Source of the DNA: Brachycybe producta
Taxonomy: Eukaryota; Arthropoda; Diplopoda; Playtdesmida; Andrognathidae
Length of the DNA: 64,000 nucleotides
Reading direction: 5' to 3'
Assembly: GCA_036925085.1 (NCBI GenBank)
Contig: JAUPFP010000010.1
Coordinates: forward strand, 1,853,688 to 1,917,687
Below, piece by piece: positions 55,434-64,000 of this stretch (position 1 is the first letter of the stretch; each line of letters starts with the position of its first letter). The notes beneath the pieces were generated by a model. It made no database searches, had not been told where the DNA came from, and saw only the letters and a program-made list of their open reading frames with translations. The position numbers were made by a program, and so were the translations under genes.

Positions 55434-55446
55434 ATGATTATTCATA

Positions 55447-55989
55447 ATGGCACCCAACCGCCGACTGCACCACCACTACAGACTCCATGTACTACAACAC
55501 TGCAACAATCACGACATCACAGATATCGTAGCAGTCCAGACAACCCTTCGCCGTACTGTCTGTCACCGAGAGCCGTACGAGCCCTGCTACGATCCATACT
55601 ACAGACATGCGCCAGGTTCATATACTATACCTGAAGAGCGTGTGTACTATGTACCGCGCTATACAAACTATGAGCGTGCCAAACATCAGTATGCGTACCC
55701 GACTTACGATCTCACAAGGGAGGCCTCCGATACGGACCACAGTAGTGTGGCCACTATACGCGACACGCCTTCTGCAACCAACAATTATGACAGCAGATCA
55801 CCGGCCAGCATACCAATACTGATGGTCGACCAAATCCCGGAATCAACTTGGGGAATGGACGACCTAACTACCTGGCATGGTACCCTTGAGGTCATTAATC
55901 TCACCACCGCCACCTTGGGTTTTACTGCCAATGAGGTGGTCGCCATCTTGGCTCCAGGTGGTGGGACTTCACTCCAAGGGCGCCCTTGA
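55447..55989 (+). pseudogene. Polyprotein segment upstream of retropepsin
   Basis: Open for 180 codons. The Tyr/Arg-rich first part (PYEPCYDPYYRHAPGSY) and later VINLTTATLGFTANEVVAI show no domain I recognise. It continues the gag-position ORF interrupted by the hAT element and leads into the protease about 90 bp later in another frame. Confidence 0.45.
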
Positions 55990-56081
55990 TGCTGCCGGAT
56001 GCTGAAGGACCTGTATAGACAATTGAAGAATACTTGTATGCCTCAAAAGATCAGAGATCAGTGTCAGCGATGATAGGTCCG

Positions 56082-58230
56082 CATGCTCGTAGACACCGGA
56101 GCCCATGGCAGCGTAATATCCGAGACACTTGCGAAGCGGCTCCAACTCGACATCCAGCCTATGACTCGTCCTCCGAGAATCGAGAGAGTTGGAGGAACCA
56201 CTATCGCCATCACAGGGTAAATCTCTGCCACTGTGAAGATTGCCGAACACTCTGTCACAGGCCGCTTGCTGGTTATTACTGGTCCACCCGATGCCATCTT
56301 AGGCCGAGACCTGGGTAGGGCACTGAAGTTCCTTGTGTCTATGCAGACCAATAAAGTCTATTTGGAGGACGACCTCTTTGAATCAGAACTCCGAAGGCAG
56401 AGTATTCAGGCGTACGTAAAGAGTGCCCTGGAAGAAATCACACCAGCCACTTTTGGGGAGACGGACACCGCTCCCATTGAAGTCAAGATTATACAACAAC
56501 CAGATGAATATTTAGTAGTCAAAGGGCTAATGCAACTCACTGGCCATGGGACAACGCTAGTGGAGGTAGAGGCTTCTAGAATCCTCACGAACCAAGATCT
56601 TTTCATGGTCTCTCCCGACGAGAAGCTGCGAGCCTCGAGGGGGGTCTGGGTGGCCCCCGGCATTATGCAAGGCCGTAATAGCAACAGCTTCCTGGTCGAG
56701 GTCCTAAACACCACTATGAAGCCATTGACCCTGGCCTCTGGCAAAGTGATAGCTCACGTACAAAAAGACTACTGCCTCGAAACGGTTGAAGTAAAAGCGA
56801 CTTCAAACGCTGACCCGATCATGACAAAAGTCAGGCGCTAAATTCGATGAAGCAATGCAACTCGGGCCTAGACTACATAATGGCCAGAGGCGCATTCTGA
56901 TGGATCTTTTGAGATCCTATCGAGATGTCTTCGCTCTAGAAACATCAGAACTTGGATGTACCAACCTCACCGAACATCGGATCGACACTGGTGATCATGC
57001 CCCCGTACGGGAGCCCCTCCGAAAAAGTGGCCCCGAGCAGCGGGAGATCATCAGGAAGACAGTTGAGGAAATGCTCAAAACCGGAGTAGCTAGCGAATCC
57101 AAGTCTCCTTATGCATCAGCAGTAGTTCTGGTGAAGAAGGATGGACAGTGGCATTTCTGCATTGACTATAAACACCTGAACGACATCACCAAACCAGACA
57201 ATTACCCACTACCCCGAATCGACCATGCTTTAGACTCGCTTCGTGGGTCGAGGATCTTCGCGACCCTTGATATGATCTCTGGCTACTGGCAGTTTGAGGT
57301 CGCCAAAGAGGACAGGGAAAACACCGTGTTCATCACACCCGGTGGGCTGTTCGAATTCAATCGAATGCCCTTTGGCCTGCGTAACGCTCCTGCTACCATG
57401 CAGCGTGCCCTAGACATCCTTTTGGCTGGCCACAAATGGGAGACCTGTCTAGTCTACCTAGACATCGTATTCGGCACGACATTTGAACAATTCATGGAAA
57501 GGCTGGACTGCATCCTAGGTCTCCTAAGAGAGGCGGGGTTGAAGCTTCACCCCGAAAAAAGCTTCTTCGGCTACGATGAAGTACTCTACTTGGGACACAT
57601 CATCTCCAAGGAGGGAGTGCGTCCAGACCCGCGAAAGGTGGTTGCCATCTCCGACTTAGTGGCGCCTACTTACGTCAATGAGGTGAAGCGATTTTTGGGC
57701 ATGGCCGGTTTCTACCGGCAGTTCATTGTCAACTTCGCCCACATCGCTAAACCACTCACGGATATGACTAAAAATGGGCTGCCCTTTTTATGGACGATCG
57801 ACAGAGAAGCAGCATTTACACTGTTAAAGACTAAACTTGTCACTGTGCCAATATTGGCCATTTACGACCCAGATGCCGAAATCAAAATGCACACCGACGC
57901 CTCTGCCTACGGCACAGGCGCTATCCTATACCAACAGTCACCAGCTAAGGAACTGCATATCCTGGGTGGTGTCTCTTGAGTGCTCCGAGACGCCGAGTTG
58001 AACTACTCGACGACAGATAAGTGCCTCGCAGTGGTGTACGGCATCATCAAGTTTAGACCTTACCTCTTTAACAAAGCCTTTGTCATCGTCACCGACCATC
58101 ATGCACTGTGCTACCTAAAGACTGTGCAACGACTTCAGGGACGCCTGGGCCGCTAGCAGCTACTGCTCCAGGAATACGACTACACGGTAGTCTATAAGCC
58201 GGCATCACTCACGTGGATGCGGACTGCATT
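56082..58230 (+). pseudogene. pol: Ty3/gypsy-type Pol remnant: protease, reverse transcriptase, RNase H
   Basis: Domain order is protease, RT, RNase H. Retropepsin: LVDTGAHGSV at ~56091, an in-frame stop at 56219, then ILGRD at ~56300. After a frameshift near 56840 comes RT: LVKKDGQWHFCIDYKHLN, FATLDMISGYWQF, and MPFGLRNAPATMQR. The catalytic YxDD box reads YLDIVF (57455-57472), so the second Asp is missing. RNase H has HTDASAYGTGAILYQ, a stop at ~57979, then TDHHALCYLK and QEYDYTVVYK with further stops. Integrase is absent. Several independent lesions make it non-functional. Family placement as Ty3/gypsy follows from domain order and RT motifs. Confidence 0.85.
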
Positions 58231-58476
58231 TCACGGAGTCTGGTGGATGTTCCTGATGACTGGAACCTGCAGGCTACCCCAGACCCCCTCGATGACCACC
58301 TCGTCTCGCCATACCGCCGCAGCCTCAGCAACCCCCATACTAACCTTGCCGCAAGTGACAACATTTTCGCATACCAACAGTAACCCCCCAGGAGACTACC
58401 GGTATAGCGACCGCTTCATCAGGAAGCATGATGTGAAAGACTGCTAAACAATTGCTGGGCACTCTGGCAACGACAT

Positions 58477-58640
58477 GTGCGGCCCACGAACACCTATTAC
58501 CTGGGTCACTATAACCTGATAGAGGGATTTCCGTGCCTCTACATACCGGAGGAAGGACGCTATGTTGTAGGAATGTCCATGGCCATCCTAATTCCGTCCA
58601 CCCGGTACACCGAAATATACCAGTTTTTCTCCACGCAGTA
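58477..58640 (+). pseudogene. Remnant of the unknown 3' ORF
   Basis: About 50 codons (YYLGHYNLIEGFPCL, then EEGRYVVGMSMAILIPS) align with [14 protein letters not shown]...[16 protein letters not shown] of the 713 aa ORF. It lies after pol and before the 3' LTR remnant, so the unknown ORF follows pol in this family. Confidence 0.7.
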
Positions 58641-58736
58641 CTCGCGCGGAAAATGTCATCTACAGGTTGGTAAAACAAAATGGTCGATGTCCAAAGCTCA
58701 CACACCTGTAAAGGAGTTATTTCACCTTTAGACTTG

Positions 58737-58848
58737 TTAAGCCTAGTACACACCGAATTCTTTGTTGCGATTTGCCCAGCAACACTGAATCAGTGCAGCC
58801 CCGCAACAATGTATCGGAACAAAGAATCCAGGTGTGTACTAAGCTTAA
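58737..58848. mobile_element. 112 bp MITE with TTAA ends
   Basis: TTAAGCCTAGTACACACC at the left and GGTGTGTACTAAGCTTAA at the right, with TTCTTTGTTGCGA / GGAACAAAGAA inside. Same family as the nested unit at 54507-55232. TTAA suggests piggyBac-type transposition. Confidence 0.65.
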
Positions 58849-59319
58849 TGTATTCACAATTGGAAATCAACACACGTATAATTAAATCTATATACACTTG
58901 CGTATATATTTTCATGTTAATTTTTAGCTTTGTGTGACGGCAAACAACAAGTTATTTACGATTCATGTAGATTATAATTGAACTTTATTTTTTGTTTGGC
59001 TATGTACAGGTGTTTGTAAACATGAGGTCTTCAAACAATGTGCTTTTTTGTGTGACATCATAGATATGCACAATGCTAAGTGAACCATTGTGCCTTTTAG
59101 GTGACCACTTGGCTAAGTGATTCATTGTGATGATTAGGGCAGGCCCAGACTGGAAGAACTTGGGAGAAAACTACTAGCGTTAGCTCAGTAGTATTTGCAG
59201 TGAGCATGCATATTGGTATCTTATCGTTTTAAATAAGAAAGTGATTGCAGATTTGCATTAGCAGCGCCATCTATTGATCACCAATGAAAACTGCCAATGA
59301 GACGTTCACTATAGGAGCC
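58849..59319. other. Spacer between gene C and gene D, no gene seen
   Basis: AT-rich sequence without a recognisable gene or repeat family. Confidence 0.4.
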
Positions 59320-59655
59320 CTAGGTTTGGTTAGGTTAGGTATAGTTACCTAACCAAACCAAACCAAACCTAACCTAACCTAAAGTCAATATATATATGTC
59401 AAAATATTGAGATACTAAAGTCAATATATTGAGATAATAAGTCAAAATATTGAGATAATAAGTCAAAATATTGCGATAATAAGTCAAAATATTGAGATAT
59501 ACTAACTAAATATATTGACTTAGTATCCAAATGTATTAAGATATTATCTCAATATATGGACTTAGTATCTCAATATATGGACTTATTATCTCAATATTTT
59601 GACTTAGGTTTGGTTTGGTAACTATACCTAACCTAACATCACCTAACCTAACCAA
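59320..59655. repeat. Palindromic repeat of TTAGG-like and ATATTGAGATA motifs
   Basis: GGTTTGGTTAGGTTAGGTATAGTTACC at the left is the inverse of GGTTTGGTAACTATACCTAACCTAAC at the right. Between them are tandem AGTCAAAATATTGAGATAAT units (59385-59515) and their inverse TATCTCAATATATGGACTTA (59535-59605). A foldback-type structure with no coding sequence. Confidence 0.75.
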
Positions 59656-59657
59656 GG

Positions 59658-60150
59658 CTAACAGGTCCAAAGTATAAAAGGACCATGTTCCTCTTTGTTC
59701 ATCGTCCTTGTTTTTTGCTCAACTTTGTTGTATTACGTCGATTGTTATCCGTACCACATCATGGGCATGAGGACGCACCTTTGATTAACAATTCATTCTT
59801 GTAAACTTGTTTCCGTACAAGAATTAAGAAAGAATAAAGTGTTTATAATGGAAATCTGCGTTGTCTTTATGTTTGGAAACTAACACTTCTCTACACAGGC
59901 CGGAGACACCATAAGGCACATACCAATCCTGGAGCAGCTACATCTTCTTTTTCTGGTAACAAAAGGAAGATGTACATCAGCGTCGACCAGGAGAGATGGC
60001 CACCATCCTTCTGCAAAAATTACACCCCTGCACAGAAGGATGAGGGCAATCGATCTCCAACCGACTACTTCTGTAACTCGAATCTTCTTCGTGCAGCCAC
60101 GGCGCGATCAGGAGAAGAAACGAGTTGCAGAAAATATCATCAAGTGCTTG
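59658..60150 (+). mobile_element. Diverged LTR fragment of the 34752 family
   Basis: ACAGGTCCAAAGTATAAAAGGACCATGTTCCTCTTTGTTC matches the promoter part of the 687 bp LTR. Further blocks (GAATAAAGTG, GAGATGGCCACC, CAGAAAATATCATC) follow in order. The first ~170 bp and last ~40 bp are missing. No internal element sequence is attached. Confidence 0.75.
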
Positions 60151-61216
60151 CCATCACTTTCCTATATAAAACAATAAGATACCAATGCGCCTGCTCACTG
60201 CAAATACTACTGGGCTAACGCTAGTGGGAAAACTTGAGGAGGGCGCCTGCTCCCTGTACCATTGCCGGCCTACTCTCGCAATATATGCATATTCGTAATT
60301 GATTATTCTATGAAAGGGTCATATTTAGAGTTACGAATGAAAAAAAAAAGTTTAAACCAGGCATGTACAACACTACAACTTCAGTAAGAGTGTGGGCCAT
60401 ACCATATGCTTTTCCAAGTTTCTTGTGACTTCTAGGGCCTGTTGAGTGCTCCTAGCTGAGACGTTTTTTCTACTTTTGGCCGATTTTTGAAAAAAACCAA
60501 GTCTATAGACTTGGTTTTTGACCCATTTCTTTCAAATTTTAAAAATTCTTCAATCCTTGTGCTTTTTCAAGCTTTTTGAGACTTCTAGTGCTAGTTGAGC
60601 GCTTCTGAGACATTTTTAGAGCTTTTAGAGCAGGCATATGCAACGTCAGTAACAGTGTGGGGCGGATAGCGAATTTTAAATATATCCGCAGGCCATACCA
60701 TGTGATGTTTATTGTAACGAATATAATTTTTTACCACCTTAAAACTCAAACTACATGTATTCACTAGACATATAGCAAGAAAAGCTATTGTATATTCTTC
60801 ATAGCAGTCCCGATTAAGTTGTAGGCCTTTTTCCTTTTGTTGCACGACGGGTTTACAATTTAATTTAAGTTTTTTTAAAGAAAAAAAAAAGGCAAGAGCA
60901 ATTAAAACTTATTTGACGTCGTTATATTCAAACAGTTTGCTACAAAAATTAAGTTCTCTTTTATTGAGACATTTATTTAACCACCAGTTTCCATAGAAAT
61001 GAATCTAATAAGTTTCTAGTTCAGTTGGACGGTAATATATGACTGATTACAGCAGTCAATAAATATTGTCACTAGCTCAATACATTTCAATAAAAACTCA
61101 TGTGTTAAAACAAGCGCCAAATAATTTTATAAGACGTTGACGTGTATAAATATCATAATGAAAATATATTATCCAAATAATAAGTTAAAAACTTAAAACA
61201 TTATTAAATACTAGTT
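60151..61216. other. Gene D 3' flank, no gene seen
   Basis: AT-rich. An imperfect duplication is visible (TTTTTCAAGCTTTTTGAGACTTCTAG near 60563 versus CTTTTCCAAGTTTCTTGTGACTTCTAG near 60411), with a small hairpin AAACCAAGTCTATAGACTTGGTTT at 60494-60517. No gene recognised. Confidence 0.45.
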
Positions 61217-64000
61217 TTAGGATTTTGTCGAACACAACAAAGAACGGTGTGGCAGAAACCTACCGTCAGATTCGAAGTCTGGAACGACCAAAGGATGCAC
61301 CTAAAACGACAAAAAAAACTGCATCAATATTCTGAAATTCAGAATCAATATCACAAAAACAAGTTGAAAGTGTTCTAGAAACTAGAAGAGTAAATGAATC
61401 ACTAAGGACAATTTTCACAACGTTCAGGGCAGGATTACCTAACCTTCATAGACTGGAGCCTAGGGGCCCAGAGCTCTTTAGGGCCAATGCAAAAGTTAAA
61501 AAGAAAATTTAAAAAATGTATGAATTTATCATAATTTAACCACAAAAAGAAAATATCTTCACTTTGCAATCACATTCATAACGTTCTTTTTATAAAGACA
61601 TAATGCACACCTGCAAAATCATAAAGGTGCATGAAGTATTAGCTTTTCCACAACTTTATTGTACGTTGTACCTGCGCGCTACAGAAGGCAACATTTTATT
61701 GTCTATTAGGTGAAGGGAGGGCCAAGCACCAAAAAGCATAGAAGCCCTTCTTGAATTAATCCAGCCCTGACGACGTCCATATCGTACAAAATAAAATTTC
61801 AAGAAAAAAAAATTGCCTATTAAAACCGAAAATCTAAATTAGTGAATTGAATGAAAACAATGGTAGGCCTACGTCAAATAGCCAGTGGCGTAGCTGGGGG
61901 GGGGGGGGGGAGGGGGGGGCGGTCCGCCCCGGGTGGCACTTTTTGGGGGATTAAAGGAACGTGATTGGGTAAAAAGACTAAATAATTATATATTCATTTG
62001 TATTGAGGAGAAAACTTGTGAGGAAAATGAAACTCATTTGTAAACGATGTAGTTTTAGCAGTTTCAATATAAAAACGGTTTAGAGGAATATCGACACTAT
62101 ATGACAACAAGAGATACGACGTCACTTTAGTTAATTCTTATTATAATGTTAGAAAGCATATTCGTTAGAATTGGAGTCTGCGCAGGAGGACATACATCGA
62201 TACTAACTAGTCCCGTATAACCAAACTCGACGAGGTTGAAGATAAGCATCGAACCTTTTCAGACTCGATGACAACTTTTTGTTCTCGATCTTTTAGTCCA
62301 AGCAAAAATTGAAACGGAGGACTGATCAAGTTCTTGTCAACAGGTTTATCCGGACCTCCTTTAATATAACAATTAAAAAATCACTATAAATAACACAGTC
62401 TAACAAATCCAACAAAAACAAAGTAAAATTTCACCCGTTAGAATGCTAACGACACATCCTAGTAGAAATACAACAAAAAATCCAATTGGTGCCAACCACA
62501 TGTATGACACTCGATATAAATACATTATCCCATCACTTGCATGAAACGAACAACAACAAAAAACCGTTTGGAAATGAACACGATCGAGCAAAAAGAGTTT
62601 CTCAACTTAATGACAGGCAAATGAGTCACATTTGATAACGTCAGAACGGAATGACTGACGACGACATTAACGTCGTCGTCGTTGGCGGCAGTGAGATTGC
62701 AACCGGTCACAGACACTTGTAACCTTGGAAATGTGACTTTGTGGGCACTGGCTCCGAATCCCATCCAGCAAACCAACGCCAACGAACATACGAGTCCAAC
62801 AATGGCACCCTAAAAAAACATGGTTAAGGAGAGGGTAACGAGAAGACTTATGACTCAGTTGCCACGCAATCCAGACCTTCTGATTGGTCTTTGTACTAAA
62901 CATCCCCAAGGAAAAGACTCCCAATAAAGGTCCTCCAACAACTCCAAACACAATGTACGTAGCCTTAAACAAGATACAACAAAAAGAAAATTGGAATTGA
63001 CAACTGATTAATTGGATTAAACGTTAAATTTAAACCTACTTGTAAAACTCCCCCAAGCTGTTCAGCAACGTAAGTCAACAACAAACATATAAGACCATAG
63101 ATTAAGACTGTAAACCCAAAACGGATAAATACAACACTCACAATAAGCTTCCTTAACGACGAAACCATGACTACGGCACAAAATTCAAGAAGGAAACGTG
63201 GCACTTGGACCCTCATAAACCACCTTAAGAGAATAGGTAATTCAGAGATTCATGTGCCGTGAGATACGGTCGACATTGTGGCTCAAAAGTTGCCTAAATG
63301 GCTCTAGCAACCAAATAGCAATTCGAAACGTCATTAATTTGCATTAATACCTGTAGAACATATTAACTAATACACTAAATTCTTCTTAAAGCTGAAATAT
63401 GATTTTAAAAACCAAGCGATAGCTAGCAAAATGGACCCTTTTGAAGTCTTTAACATGGGTCAAGCTCATTGGAATAACTGAAAATTGTATAAAATAAAAG
63501 CGCCTTTAAATATTGCAAAAAAAAAAACGATGTTGATTCCTATTCCCAACATTCAAGAAGAAATTACGTTAATTATCGTTAAAAAATGAACTTTAAGACA
63601 CTAAGGTGGCTAGAATCGGGGGCCATGTTTTTTGGAAACATGAAATTTCGCTTAATATTGCGTCTATGGAGACATGCAGCACGTGCAAACTGAGTTGTCT
63701 AGGCTCTTAATTGAAAAAAAAAAATAGTCAAACACGACGAGTTCCGAGACCCCCACAGCACCGAGTGGCCTCAAAATATATATTTAACACCCTACTGGTT
63801 GAAACTTGAAACCCTGTTCTCTGAGTAGAAGTGCAAAGTTTTCTTCTTGAATTTGGACCTAGAATACCTAGAAGTTTTGAAACGAACGCTTGTTTTTTGT
63901 CCGTCCACTGAACTTTTAAACAAGGCTTCAGATAATCTTCCAGCGTTACGGCCGCCAATGAGTTAACGGCAGAAGACACTGTACTCAAAGTGGCACTGAA
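61217..64000 (-). CDS. SLC5 sodium-solute symporter, gene D (exon 8 part onward, 5' end off window)
   Basis: Most divergent copy. Exons, numbered as in gene B: 8 (part) 64000-63868; 9 63107-63040; 10 62963-62877; 11 62809-62607; 12 62535-62435; 13 62358-62255; last 61300-61217. Exon 8 opens [23 protein letters not shown], the conserved Na+-site helix. Lengths of exons 9, 10 and 12 equal those of A-C (68, 87, 101 bp), while exon 11 is 21 bp shorter. Joining exon 13 at gttcga to the last exon keeps frame and skips an exon 14 equivalent, which I could not find; the alternative is readthrough to a TAG at 62209-62207. The last exon has a strong pyrimidine tract and AG and ends FESDGRFL...STKS. Upstream exons 1-7 should lie right of the window. 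Confidence 0.85.
61425..61769. mobile_element. hAT-type MITE in gene D last intron
   Basis: Starts CAGGGCAGGATTACCTAA and ends TTGAATTAATCCAGCCCTG. Flanks ACAACGTT and ACGACGTC agree at 6 of 8 bases. Related to the partial copy at 20737. No ORF. Confidence 0.65.
61885..62000. mobile_element. Possible hAT MITE end next to a G run
   Basis: CAGTGGCGTAGCTGGGG followed by a run of more than ten G is the common opening of hAT-type MITEs in animal genomes. The matching far end was not found, so only the start is supported. Confidence 0.35.

Larger units (their letters stand above)
50818..58702 (+). mobile_element. Degenerate LTR retrotransposon related to the 34752 element
   Basis: Bounded by CACC on both sides (50814-50817 and 58703-58706). 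The 5' LTR is 50818-51529 (712 bp); only the last ~60 bp of the 3' LTR survive (about 58643-58702). The leader (51530-53560) follows that of the other element closely. Coding remains are a short N-terminal gag-like region, a retropepsin-RT-RNase H pol remnant (56082-58230), and a remnant of the unknown ORF (58477-58640). Integrase and a Gag capsid domain are not found. A hAT element is inserted at 54044-55433. Cannot move by itself. Confidence 0.85.

Noticed and set aside
59320..59400. Internal telomere repeat (TTAGG)n
   Set aside because: Only a few irregular units, inverted within a palindrome; insufficient for a telomeric tract.

Overview
This is eukaryotic, almost certainly invertebrate animal, nuclear DNA. 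It is AT-rich, its genes are split into many short exons with GT/AG introns, and most of the rest is transposable element sequence of nearly every class. I cannot name the species or phylum from the sequence alone.

The host content is a head-to-tail array of at least four sodium-solute symporter (SLC5) genes, all on the minus strand and closest in character to the SLC5A8/A12 monocarboxylate transporter branch. Gene A (2267-6204) shows exons 1-6 and continues off the left edge. Gene B (15009-26989) can be assembled in 15 exons to about 637 aa. Gene C (32823-49886) shows exons 1-14. Gene D (61217-64000) shows part of exon 8 onward and starts beyond the right edge. A and B are close copies, introns and 5' flanks included; C is intermediate and D most divergent. 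Exon lengths and intron phases match between copies to the base. A and B share a lost GT at the exon 6 donor, C has no recognisable last exon, and an orphan last exon lies between A and B at 9180-9230.

Mobile elements fill introns and spacers. The most notable is a 9.6 kb LTR retrotransposon (34752-44318) in intron 8 of gene C. It has identical 687 bp LTRs, a 4 bp target duplication, an intact 583 aa Gag and an intact 713 aa ORF of unknown function, but no protease, reverse transcriptase, RNase H or integrase. A relative (50818-58702) has decayed protease, RT and RNase H plus a remnant of the same unknown ORF, and lacks integrase and a recognisable Gag capsid. The pair suggests a family with an extra 3' gene and a pol-less member that would depend on enzymes supplied in trans.

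Other content, left to right: the 3' end of a Ty3/gypsy element (861-2048); solo LTRs; hAT-type and TTAA-type MITEs; a 773 bp foldback element (7116-7888); Helitron ends (9390-10272, 27780-28425, perhaps 48810-49033); a 0.4 kb alternating purine-pyrimidine minisatellite (11064-11460); and several 5'-truncated non-LTR retrotransposons. Comparing A with B gives empty sites for several insertions and so their relative ages. I saw no rRNA, tRNA, CRISPR or bacterial-type gene.
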